DNA from: Palsa-1150 sp964531095
GTDB taxonomy: Bacteria > Myxococcota_A > Polyangia > Polyangiales > Polyangiaceae
Length of the DNA stretch: 64,000 bases
Reading direction: 5' to 3'
Assembly (NCBI GenBank): GCA_964531095.1
Contig: CAZHED010000030.1
Location: forward strand, 6,179 to 70,178
The first letter of the stretch is position 1. Each line of letters starts with the position of its first letter. Below the pieces are notes generated by a model, which saw only the letters and a program-made list of their open reading frames with translations, was not told where the DNA came from and ran no database searches. This document shows, in pieces, positions 26,171-34,425 of this stretch. Position numbers and translations under genes: made by a program.

Positions 26171-27361
26171 TCACGGACAATTGATGGGCGCGGTCGAAGG
26201 GATCCACTTGGGCAGCGCGTACATGGCGCCCGATGACATCAACGTGCCGGGGTGTGCCGTGTGGCCAGCCGTGGTGGTCGAGTCGGCCGCGGTCATTCCG
26301 GTCGTCTCGTCGAACTTCCAGTAGCCGACCAGACCCGTCTCGTTGCCGACGAGGGTCTTGTGCATCGTGCTCTGGATGTCCGTCGCCGAACGGGCGACGC
26401 TCCAAACGCGGAACTCGTCCATGTCGCCGTTGAAGTAGGCGCCGCGCGGGTTTCCGCCGATCGTGAGCTGGGTCTTGTCGGTCGCCAGCATTCCCCCTGC
26501 CATCTTCGAGGCCGCCTGCATCCCATTGACGAACGCCCGAACGGCGGTGCCGTCCCACGTCAGCGCGAAGTGAACCCACTGCGCCGTGCCGGGGTTGGTG
26601 ATGCCGCTCGGCTGGTTGTCGTTGTCGAAGGTCCCGTTCGTGTAGGGGTCGATGGTACCCATGGCAGCCGTCTGGGTCGTGCCGAAATCGAAGCCGAAGC
26701 CACCATTGCTCACGGCCTGGTCTCCGTATTCGAACATCGTGTTTGCATCGCCCTTCCAGCTCGTCGGCAGCACGTAGGCCCACCATTCGATGGTTCGATT
26801 CGTGTTGCCCAGCGGGAGGTCGGCCGCCAGATCGACCATGACCCGCTGCGCTGCAGGGTCGGCGTTCGTGGCGACATTGAGGTCGAGAGAAATCGCCATC
26901 CCGGCGCAGCTCCCGCCGTCCCCGCCACCGCCACCGCCTTCGCCCGCGTGCCCCGCGTCGCCCGCGTCGCCGCCGCCACTGGAAGCGCCGCTGCTGGACC
27001 CGCCATCGTTGGAAGCGCCGCTGCTGCTCGACGCGCCGCTGCTACTGGAAGCGCCGCTGCTCGAGCTGCTTGCGCCAGAGCTGCTGTTGCTTCCCGATCC
27101 GCTGCTGCTGCTGCTGCTTCCCGATCCGCTGCTGGAACCGCTGCTCGCGCCGGAACTGCTGCTGCTGTCCGACCCGCTGCTGCTACCGGTGCCGCTGCTG
27201 CTGCTTCCCGATCCGCTGCTGCTGCCGCCGCTGCTGCTCGACGAGCCCGTGCCGTTGCCGTTGCCGTTGCCGCCGGAGGAATCGCTTCCGCACGAAGTCG
27301 CCCAAGCAAGGGCGGAACCGGAGAGGACGGCGACTGCTACCGAAATGCGTTTCCTGGACAT
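26171..27361 (-). CDS. LamG-domain lipoprotein with Ser/Gly linker
   Basis: 396 residues. MSRKRISVAVAVLSGSALAW precedes a lipobox-like ATSCG. Residues ~30-135 are almost entirely Ser, Gly and Ala with short repeats (GSSSGSGSSSS and the like), a flexible tether. The C-terminal ~230 residues form a LamG/concanavalin-A-like jelly roll (WWAYVLPTSWKGDANTMFEY, VHFALTWDGTAVRAFVNG, FRVWSVARSATDIQSTM), then SVARSATDI and VGYWKFDETTG. It is probably a surface carbohydrate-binding protein. Codon usage in the linker is repetitive (AGC, TCG, GGC), giving a low-complexity stretch at about 26985-27262. Confidence 0.8.
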   Translation of the reverse strand: MSRKRISVAVAVLSGSALAWATSCGSDSSGGNGNGNGTGSSSSSGGSSSGSGSSSSGTGSSSGSDSSSSSGASSGSSSGSGSSSSSSGSGSNSSSGASSSSSGASSSSGASSSSGASNDGGSSSGASSGGGDAGDAGHAGEGGGGGGDGGSCAGMAISLDLNVATNADPAAQRVMVDLAADLPLGNTNRTIEWWAYVLPTSWKGDANTMFEYGDQAVSNGGFGFDFGTTQTAAMGTIDPYTNGTFDNDNQPSGITNPGTAQWVHFALTWDGTAVRAFVNGMQAASKMAGGMLATDKTQLTIGGNPRGAYFNGDMDEFRVWSVARSATDIQSTMHKTLVGNETGLVGYWKFDETTGMTAADSTTTAGHTAHPGTLMSSGAMYALPKWIPSTAPINCP

Positions 27362-27614
27362 GGAGTGTCACCTTCCCAAAAAGACGACGCGCGGCTGAGG
27401 CGCCCGACGTGGATGTTCCCGGAGAGTGGCCACACCCCGAATGGTTCGAAAGAGCGGCCAAAAGCCGGCGCAGTATGCCGCGCGGGAGCCGGCAATGCCA
27501 TCAAGAACCAGCTCCGCCGTCGAAGAAAATTGTGCCCGAAAAGGGGCCTTCCATCCTAGGAACGCGCCGCAAGCCAATCTTTACTCGCTTCGCCCACTCG
27601 GATAGAGGAGCGAG

Positions 27615-28610
27615 ATGACGACCAGGTCCAAACGCATCCTCGTCACCGGCGCCACAGGAAAGGTCGGGCGAGCCTTTATCCAACGTTTCCTGGCTGATCC
27701 TCGATTCGACAGCTTCACCGTGCGGGCTCTATGCCACAACCGCAAGCTCGATCCGCATCGCCGTGTCGAGATGGTCAGCGGTTCGATTCAGGACCGGCAA
27801 GTGGTCGACACTGCTGTGGCTGGCGTTTCGCACGTGCTGCACCTCGCCACGAGCAAAGAAACGCCCGACAGCGTGATGGACGTCGCCGTCAAGGGGATGT
27901 TCTGGCTGCTCGAGGCCTGTCGGACGAGCCCCTCCTTCGAACAACTCATCCTGATCGGGGGCGACGCCGGTATGGGCCACTTCTTCTATCCCCACCCGAT
28001 TCCGGTGACCGAAACGCAAAAACACAGCGCTTACCCGGGATGCTACGCGCTCTCCAAGGTCCTCGAAGAGGTCATGCTCGAGCAATACTACATTCAGTAT
28101 GACCTCAATGGGTGCTGCTTGCGGGCGCCCTGGATCATGGAGAAAGACGACTTCCGATATCAGCTGTCTTTCGGAGAGGATGTCTTCGGTGGCCCGCGCT
28201 GGCGCGACCTCGTCGGCGCGGAAAAAGCCGACCAGTACGTCGCGACGAAGGCCGTTCCCGTCATGCTCGACCCGGATGGCAAGCCCGTGAAGCGAAACTT
28301 CGTGCACGTCGACGATCTGATCGACGCGATCTCGCTCTCGATCGATCACCCCAGAGGTCGCAAGCAGACATTCAACGTCTGCATGAACGAGCCGGTTGAC
28401 TACGGCGAACTCGGGGCCTATCTGGCAAAGTCGCGTGGGCTGCCCAACGTCCCGGTTCGCACGAGCTTCTATTCGACGTGGCTCGATAACAGCAAAGCCA
28501 AGTTCCTGCTCGGCTGGCGACCTGAGTACGACTTGAAGAAGATGACGGACGCCGCCTGGGAGTACAAGCGCGCCCCCGACGATCCGCGCGTCGTCTGGTA
28601 CCCCGGTTAG
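27615..28610 (+). CDS. NAD-dependent epimerase/dehydratase (extended SDR)
   Basis: 331 residues. The Rossmann motif RILVTGATGKVGRAF (GxxGxxG) is at the start and the catalytic YALSK (YxxxK) appears near residue 145. HPIPVTETQKHSAYPGCYAL and the downstream FNVCMNEPVDYGELGAYLAK are typical of the extended SDR family acting on nucleotide sugars or related substrates. Substrate unknown. An ATG at 27615 follows a GAGGAGCGAG purine tract, a good ribosome-binding site (27605-27614). It is flanked by the surface-protein genes and ends in the large palindrome region. Confidence 0.85.
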   Translation: MTTRSKRILVTGATGKVGRAFIQRFLADPRFDSFTVRALCHNRKLDPHRRVEMVSGSIQDRQVVDTAVAGVSHVLHLATSKETPDSVMDVAVKGMFWLLEACRTSPSFEQLILIGGDAGMGHFFYPHPIPVTETQKHSAYPGCYALSKVLEEVMLEQYYIQYDLNGCCLRAPWIMEKDDFRYQLSFGEDVFGGPRWRDLVGAEKADQYVATKAVPVMLDPDGKPVKRNFVHVDDLIDAISLSIDHPRGRKQTFNVCMNEPVDYGELGAYLAKSRGLPNVPVRTSFYSTWLDNSKAKFLLGWRPEYDLKKMTDAAWEYKRAPDDPRVVWYPG

Positions 28611-28666
28611 TAGCCAAGGCTGACACGACCCAAGGAAATTGAAACCCGCTTAGACGCTACTCCAAG

Positions 28667-28796
28667 TCTAGAAACCTGGTGATTTTCGCCGAGAGCAAGC
28701 GAGGCCGGTGGCGAGCGCGCGGAGCGTACTTCCGTACGCGAGCACGCTCGACGCCGGGATCGCGCAGCTATCGGCGAAAAGCGCCAGGTTTCTATA
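28667..28796. repeat. Large imperfect palindrome of ~130 bp
   Basis: Left arm 28667-28729 and right arm 28734-28796 are imperfect reverse complements. The outer ends (GAAACCTGG with the reverse complement CCAGGTTTC, TTTTCGCCGA with TCGGCGAAAA) match almost perfectly; the centre is a perfect GCGTAC-TTCC-GTACGC hairpin. The middle of the arms pairs at roughly two-thirds of positions. It sits between convergent genes, and its right end contains the stop codon of the DUF1552 gene, so it may terminate both transcripts. Its size suggests a small palindromic mobile element rather than a simple terminator. Confidence 0.7.
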
Positions 28797-30441
28797 CGAC
28801 GATGCCTGGCAGTGGTCCCGTGGACTGGCCGGAGGCGCCCAACGAAGTCATCGTGAGCCCGAAGACCGGCGCCAGCGCAAGCCAGGCGTCGTTGGTGGGG
28901 CGGTTGCCCGTGCCACCATCGATGCTCGGAAGCGATCCTCCTTTGGCTTTGAGGAAGGTCCCGCCTTGCACGCGAGTGTTCTTTCCCCCAAATACGAGGA
29001 AGGGCATGTTCTGTTGGTTGTGATCGTACGCGCGCGCGACCTCGGTGACATAGGCCACGACCGTGTTGTCGAGGAGACTGCTTCCGTCGACGTCCGTCAT
29101 CGAGTCGAACGCCTGAAGCGCCTGGACCGTCTGCGTCGAGTAAAGGGCGTTGACCTGGGATAGCCAAGCCATGGTTCCGGTATCCGTGGTGTGACTCGGC
29201 GGGTGGTGGGGCGTCGAGACCGGGCTGCCCAAGATCGCAGCCCCGTTCAGCGTACCCGGGAAAACCACCCAGTCCGTACCGGCGGCCCACATGAACGTCG
29301 CCACGCGAACGAGATCGCACGCGAACGCGAAGCGGATCATCTGAAGTTGAAGCTGGCCCACAACGAAATGTGGGTGGTTGTTGGGGTTCGTCGGATCGTA
29401 ATAGTCGAGCCCGCTCAGCATGCTGCCGCCGGAGGGAGCGAGGCCTCCGCTGGCGCCCATACCGTTTTGTATGAACGACATCGGTGCCGCCGGCTTCACG
29501 CAGAAAGGGGCCCCGGTGACCATGCCTGCGCCCGCGTCTCCCGGAGTAATCACCTGGGTGCCGATCGCGGCTTGGATGCTCGACTCCAGCTGCGTGATCG
29601 CGTCCGCGAACGCGTCCAGCCTGACCTTTTCGGACGACGGCGCGAGCGTGCGCAGCCGCGCGAGATCAGAGCTCATGAAGTCGAGGATGCTCTTCTTCTG
29701 TGCCAGGAGCTGCGTCGTATTGGACATCGTCGCGCCCCCGGGGGCGCCGGCGCCTGCGTCGGGTTTGCTCGTCCCCCCCATCACGCCGCCGAAGATTCGA
29801 TTGAACGTGTTCAGCGGTTGCGTCTCTGGATAGAGAGGATGCCTCTGGGTCGTAATCGCGCTCTGCGTGAGATCCGGCGCGAGGTACGACATGACGCGCG
29901 GGGCGATCTCGTCTCGGTCGGACCGGACGTCCGCAGCAAGCTGCAACGATCCGAACGGAGTCTTCGTCGCCGAGGCGGCGCCGCCCAGGACGGGCGACTG
30001 GGCGAGGAAGATCTGGTCGATCGATGGCCCACCTGCGCAGTGGTCCTGTTGGCCGACCTGTCCCAACGTAGGCTGGCCGGTCATCAAGCCCACCATCCCG
30101 CCCTCGTGCGTATTGCTGCCGCCGGAGTTCCCGGCCTGCTTGCTCGCGGTCACGAGGTTCAGGCCGTCTATCATCACCATTTTCGGCTGCAGCGGCGCGA
30201 ACGGCGAGCTCTCGATGTTCAACGTGAAGCTCGTCGTCGTCGCCGAGGCGCCGGTCGTGGGGCGCCACTTGTCGACTGGCGTGATTTGCGAACCGAGAGG
30301 GTGATGAATCACCAGGAACCGAAGCGGAGCAGGAGATCCTGCGGCCCGCGCTTCCATGCTGCGCAAGAGAGGCCAGAAAAGCGCCGCCGAGCCGCCACAC
30401 CCGGCAAGAAACGACCGCCGAGCTACCTTGTACGAGATCAC
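28792..30441 (-). CDS. DUF1552 family exported protein
   Basis: 549 residues from a GTG at 30441. The N-terminus YKVARRSFLAGCGGSAALFW looks like a Tat signal (RRSFL) or a Cys-containing signal. The body has the DUF1552 features: FLVIHHPLGSQITPVDKWRP, NTHEGGMVGLMTGQ, GPSIDQIFLAQ, and HHPPSHTTDTGTMAWLSQVN near the end. DUF1552 is found in myxobacteria and planctomycetes next to DUF1592 cytochrome-like proteins; its biochemical role is unknown. The GTG overlaps the stop of the upstream DUF1592 gene (GTGA). It ends inside the large palindrome. Confidence 0.85.
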   Translation of the reverse strand: MISYKVARRSFLAGCGGSAALFWPLLRSMEARAAGSPAPLRFLVIHHPLGSQITPVDKWRPTTGASATTTSFTLNIESSPFAPLQPKMVMIDGLNLVTASKQAGNSGGSNTHEGGMVGLMTGQPTLGQVGQQDHCAGGPSIDQIFLAQSPVLGGAASATKTPFGSLQLAADVRSDRDEIAPRVMSYLAPDLTQSAITTQRHPLYPETQPLNTFNRIFGGVMGGTSKPDAGAGAPGGATMSNTTQLLAQKKSILDFMSSDLARLRTLAPSSEKVRLDAFADAITQLESSIQAAIGTQVITPGDAGAGMVTGAPFCVKPAAPMSFIQNGMGASGGLAPSGGSMLSGLDYYDPTNPNNHPHFVVGQLQLQMIRFAFACDLVRVATFMWAAGTDWVVFPGTLNGAAILGSPVSTPHHPPSHTTDTGTMAWLSQVNALYSTQTVQALQAFDSMTDVDGSSLLDNTVVAYVTEVARAYDHNQQNMPFLVFGGKNTRVQGGTFLKAKGGSLPSIDGGTGNRPTNDAWLALAPVFGLTMTSLGASGQSTGPLPGIVV

Positions 30442-32324
30442 TGGGTACCTCCTGAGCGCGCACGCGTGAAGCTCGCCGTCGCGACCTGTCGGAACAGACT
30501 GGTAACCGAGCCGTCCGATTGCTCGAATTGGTTGTCCACGGCGGCCACCTCGCAGGTGCCGCGCTTGCGAATCATGCGACCGAGGGTGTAGCTCGCGATC
30601 TTCTGCACACCGCATGAGGTGAGCAGCTTGTTGTCCACGAGCGCTTTGGAGAAGGCCGCGGCTCCGACAATCGTTCCCGCGGGAACCGGGGACGGAGCGG
30701 AGAAGACCCCGGTGGCCGTGACGGGCACCCCGTCTGCTGTCGTCCGGTAGTCGCCGATGGGTCCGAAGTTTTCCAGAACCCGCGAGTACGGGTCGATTTG
30801 GGAGTGGCAACCGACACATGGCTGCGTCATGAGCCGATAGTTGGACTTGTCCATCTCGGTCGGCAGCATCGCGAGTGCCGCGACGACAGCTGCAGAGGTG
30901 AGAAGGCCTGCAGGGGGCTCGGGGCCTGGATCCACACAGATGACGTCGTCGTGAATGAACTTGCCGCGCTTCACGATCGAAGTGACCGTTGGGTCGGACA
31001 TGGACCAGAGGAAGGCCGGTTGCGTGAGCAGCCCCGATCGGTTCGAATCGGTCACCGGAACGAACTGGGTAGCCGTCGCGCCAGTCCCCGGAATCCCATA
31101 GAGCTGACCAAGCCGCGAGTTCACGAAGACTTGCTGCGACGTGAGCAGGTCGCTCAGTTTGCCGGACGGAGCCCAGAGCACCGAGCTCACGAACATCTGT
31201 GCCGAGGTGTAGACGTCGTTCTGGAGCTGTGTCTGAGCCTGGTCGGCGGCGGCAAGGCCGGTAAAGAACGACGGGTCTTTCGTCTTGCTGAAGAGCTGTC
31301 GAACGTTGAACCAGTCGACGACGATCTGGCTGATGTTCTGCTTGACGGCGTCGAGGGCAAGCAGCCGGTCGACCTGAGTGGAGACTCCTTGCGCGGTTCC
31401 GAGGCTGCCGTCTGCCGCGGCGGCGAGAAGCGCCGCGTCGGGGGCCGTATTGGTGAAGAGAAACGCCAGCTGGGTCGCCGTCTCGTACGGGGTCAGCGTC
31501 GTATCCGGGTATTTGCCGGTGGCGTCCGCGACCTGGCCGGCTGGCCCGAGCTCGGTTCGGTAGAGGAACGACGGCGACATCAAGAGCGCCTCGATCATCA
31601 TCGAGATGCCGGTATTGAAGTTTTGCTGGGCGCCGGTCGTGTAGACGGCCATCAAGGCCGTCACTTCGCTCGCGATGAGGGGACGGCGGAAGGCTTGCGC
31701 CCCGAACGTCTGCGCAAAATTCTGGGCGCACACCTGCGGCGTGTCGGTGGTCTTGCACGCAGCGAGCTGCGTAATCTGAGGCGCGACTTGCGCCATCACC
31801 GTTTCGGCCGTTTGGTAGACGCTAAAAAGGAGAGACGCGTCGACGAGCGCCGAATCGTCGCTGAAGAAGGCGTACTCCGACGTACCGCCGTTGCTATTCA
31901 GCACGGGAGCCTGCGGCAGCTTCAGGAGATCGCGAACGGCGTTTCCGTATTGGAGCGAGGAGAGCCGCCAGAGTCGTCGTGTCAACGGCGGGCTGCCGAC
32001 CGGCAGGTTCGTAGCGGTCTGAAGCGCATCGGCCAAGGAGTCGCAGCTGGCGGTGCCGCCACTGGAGCCGCTCGCGCCGGAGCTACCCGAGCCCGCCATT
32101 CCGCCGGAGCTTCCGCTTCCGCCGGAGCTGCCCTGCTGCGCCCCCCCGCCGTTCCCGCTCCCTCCCCCCGCCGGCATCGTCCCGGTTCCGCCGCTGCTCC
32201 CGGCGTTAGATCCACCGCCGCCACCAGCGGCCGAGCACCCCGCTGCTGCCGCCATGCCCGCGATCAGAACAATCGGCGCAACCATGGCGCAGTAGTGGGC
32301 CGGCCTTGTGACGTTTCGCCTCAT
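30438..32324 (-). CDS. DUF1592/DUF1588-type cytochrome-like lipoprotein
   Basis: 628 residues. MRRNVTRPAHYCAMVAPIVL begins the signal and a lipobox-like AAAAGC is followed by a Ser/Gly linker. The domain order is that of the planctomycete-type family: an N-terminal DUF1587-like segment (TRRLWRLSSLQYGNAVRDLL), DUF1595-like (AFRRPLIASEVTALMAVY), DUF1592 (LLMSPSFLYRTELG), DUF1588 (VKRGKFIHDDVICVDPGPEP and CVGCHSQIDPYSRVLENFGP, a CXXCH) and DUF1585 (SYTLGRMIRKRGTCEVAAVD). The CXXCH suggests a covalently bound heme c. Paired with the DUF1552 protein through a 4-bp overlap, so the two probably work together outside the cytoplasm. Confidence 0.85.
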   Translation of the reverse strand: MRRNVTRPAHYCAMVAPIVLIAGMAAAAGCSAAGGGGGSNAGSSGGTGTMPAGGGSGNGGGAQQGSSGGSGSSGGMAGSGSSGASGSSGGTASCDSLADALQTATNLPVGSPPLTRRLWRLSSLQYGNAVRDLLKLPQAPVLNSNGGTSEYAFFSDDSALVDASLLFSVYQTAETVMAQVAPQITQLAACKTTDTPQVCAQNFAQTFGAQAFRRPLIASEVTALMAVYTTGAQQNFNTGISMMIEALLMSPSFLYRTELGPAGQVADATGKYPDTTLTPYETATQLAFLFTNTAPDAALLAAAADGSLGTAQGVSTQVDRLLALDAVKQNISQIVVDWFNVRQLFSKTKDPSFFTGLAAADQAQTQLQNDVYTSAQMFVSSVLWAPSGKLSDLLTSQQVFVNSRLGQLYGIPGTGATATQFVPVTDSNRSGLLTQPAFLWSMSDPTVTSIVKRGKFIHDDVICVDPGPEPPAGLLTSAAVVAALAMLPTEMDKSNYRLMTQPCVGCHSQIDPYSRVLENFGPIGDYRTTADGVPVTATGVFSAPSPVPAGTIVGAAAFSKALVDNKLLTSCGVQKIASYTLGRMIRKRGTCEVAAVDNQFEQSDGSVTSLFRQVATASFTRARSGGTQ

Positions 32325-33024
32325 AGCTTTGCCCTCGCTCGTAAACGCGTGCTCGTCCCACCCGAAATGGACTGCTTCGGTTCAGTGGAAACCCTAGTCC
32401 CACCCCATAGGTCAGTCAAGGCAGCGAAAACCTCTGATCTAACGCGGACGAATGCAAAATTTGCCGCCGCGATTTCGGTGCCGCTCCATGACAAAGCCAC
32501 AGTGACGGCGGCGGCACAAGATGGCTCAACGCCGCGATACGCATTCGCCGACCCCCACCGGCTAGGTGGCCAGGCATGGGGGCGCTCGTTTCCCCAATCC
32601 CTCGTGAGACGCATTGGAGATGACCCGACCGGGCCGCGTCGGCCACTTGGGTTCTTGGCTACGTTGGCTTCTTGCCTCCCGCTCCGAATCTCAGCGACCG
32701 CGACCATGCGGGCGGGATTTTTCCGGCGTGGCGGTCGGCTTGGGAACGCAACTTTCTACGGAAGCAATGGACTGCGACCGGCGCGCTGTTGGATGACGCG
32801 TGGCGCTAGTGCGGGCGGTAACGAGTGCGGTATGGCGCGCGGGGAACCACGTTTTGACTTGACCTTTGCATTTGGATAGGGTCCACCGTACGCGGCTTGG
32901 GCCTTCTTTTATCTCGCAAGCCACGGGGATTTCAGCGCATCTTTCTCGCGCCAGGAATCGCGATCGGGTGTCGGTCTCTTACCAACGAAACTGGCCTTCT
33001 ACGAATGCGGAAGCGGAGGATTTC
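32325..33024. other. 700-bp divergent intergenic region without a convincing gene
   Basis: The region separates the minus-strand DUF1592 gene from the plus-strand Ser/Gly lipoprotein gene. Open frames in it (the best is a 128-codon minus-strand frame at 32321-32707) overlap the DUF1592 signal or lack a ribosome-binding site and show no recognisable domain. It must contain the promoters for both flanking genes. I see no tRNA, no repeat and no insertion sequence in it. Confidence 0.6.
32854..32882 (+). promoter_or_regulatory. Candidate sigma70-like promoter upstream of the Ser/Gly lipoprotein
   Basis: TTGACT at 32854-32859 and TAGGGT at 32877-32882 with a 17-bp spacer. The -35 is good and the -10 is weak. 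It would give a ~135-base 5' untranslated region before the ATG at 33025. It is one of the few AT-richer spots in this gap. Confidence 0.3.
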
Positions 33025-34251
33025 ATGAAGCGCATGCTGCGTACGACGGTGATCGCGGTTCCCCTTGTCGGCGCGATTGGCGTCGCACTCAACTGTTCGA
33101 GCACCGGAAGCGGCACGTACGTACCTACGGGAAGCAGCTCCAGCAGTAGCTCGGGAGGCGGCGATCAGGGCACGGGCTCCTCGAGCGGCGGATCGAGCAG
33201 CGGCGGGTCGAGCAGCAGCGGCGGGTCCAGCAGCGGCGACATGAGCAGCAGCGGCGGGTCCAGCAGCGGCGACATGAGCAGCAGCGGGGGCTCGAGCAGC
33301 AGTTCGGGCGGCAGCAGCGGCGTCGGCGGGAGCAGCGGGTCGAGCGGCAGCTCCGGCAGCAGCAGTGGGAGCAGCGGTTCGAGCGGCAGCAGCGGTTCGA
33401 GCGGCGGGTCGAGCGGGAGCAGCAGCTCGAGCAGCGGGGGAGACGCAGGCGGCGCCGTCTCCGTCGCCACCATCTTCGGCAACAAGAACACCTATGGCGA
33501 GTCCGTGCAAAACTCGTTCATTCTCTTTCCGTGCTACTCGCAAAACCAGCAAGACTGCATCACATTTCAGGGCGCGTGTCCCAACCAGAATACCGCCTTG
33601 CCGATGGAGCAGCAGGGGTTCACGACGCACGAGTATTTTACATTGGGCGGCACGCCGGGAACGATGTACTCGGCGACCTTCACCGTCCACGGAGTATCTG
33701 AAGCGAAGTACTACATGGGCGGCACCAGGTTCGCCGGAAACACCGACCCGACCAACCCGTATGCCCCCGCGGGAATCGACACGTTCTACACGGGCGGCAC
33801 GCCGGTCAACGTCGAGAACTACAATATCTACAAAATCACGGTATGGAATCCTCCCGCGCCCGGCGCGGATGCGGGCCCCGGTGGCACCGGCACCGAAGTG
33901 CAGCACTACTATTTGAACTCGTTCCCCCAGACGAACACCCCGTACGAGTACCACGAAACGTTCCCGATCTCGTGGACCCACCAAATCCCCGTGCCCGGTG
34001 GCGGTATCATCGAGTACTCGACCGCCGATCGGAACTGCCGCGCCGTGGACAATTGCGGCTCTGGCTTCCGTACGACCCCATGCACGGGGGTGGCCAATTC
34101 GTCGATCAGCATCCCGAGCGACCCGAGCGTCATGATTCCGGCGATGTACATGGGTCAGCCGGTATCGGCGTTGAATTTGATCAGCGGTACCACCCAGCCG
34201 TATCACTCGCAGGCTTTCCACATCACGGTAACCGCAGTCACGCCGATGTAG
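33025..34251 (+). CDS. Ser/Gly-linker surface protein of unknown function
   Basis: 408 residues. The ATG at 33025 follows GCGGAGGA at the right spacing. The signal MKRMLRTTVIAVPLVGAIGV ends in a Cys (ALNCSS) that may be lipidated. Residues ~35-155 are a repetitive Ser/Gly tether (GSSGSSGSSG-type and GGSSSGDMSSSGGSSSGDMS). The C-terminal ~250 residues have eight or more Cys and many Tyr/Thr/Pro (NSFILFPCYSQNQQDCITFQ, GACPNQNTALPMEQQGFTTH, YYMGGTRFAGNTDPTNPYAP), consistent with an extracellular disulfide-bonded domain; no family recognised. Upstream in-frame codons lack a signal. Confidence 0.75.
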   Translation: MKRMLRTTVIAVPLVGAIGVALNCSSTGSGTYVPTGSSSSSSSGGGDQGTGSSSGGSSSGGSSSSGGSSSGDMSSSGGSSSGDMSSSGGSSSSSGGSSGVGGSSGSSGSSGSSSGSSGSSGSSGSSGGSSGSSSSSSGGDAGGAVSVATIFGNKNTYGESVQNSFILFPCYSQNQQDCITFQGACPNQNTALPMEQQGFTTHEYFTLGGTPGTMYSATFTVHGVSEAKYYMGGTRFAGNTDPTNPYAPAGIDTFYTGGTPVNVENYNIYKITVWNPPAPGADAGPGGTGTEVQHYYLNSFPQTNTPYEYHETFPISWTHQIPVPGGGIIEYSTADRNCRAVDNCGSGFRTTPCTGVANSSISIPSDPSVMIPAMYMGQPVSALNLISGTTQPYHSQAFHITVTAVTPM

Positions 34252-34425
34252 CGCTCTTGCGGCCGAAGGCGCTTCGTGCTTGCACCTGGCGCCTTGCCGC
34301 AAGTATTGTCCGACCGCGACGGGGTGTCTTCCTCGGGAGATCGAGGAGGCCAGCCCCGCAGCGCGGGCGCCCAAGTTTTGTCCAGTCGCGCGCATCTACC
34401 GAGAAAGGATCGAAGCGGGAGCCGC

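Noticed and set aside
32321..32707. 128-codon minus-strand frame in the intergenic gap
   Set aside because: It overlaps the DUF1592 signal, has no ribosome-binding site and no recognisable domain. It could be a very diverged remnant, but I cannot support that.
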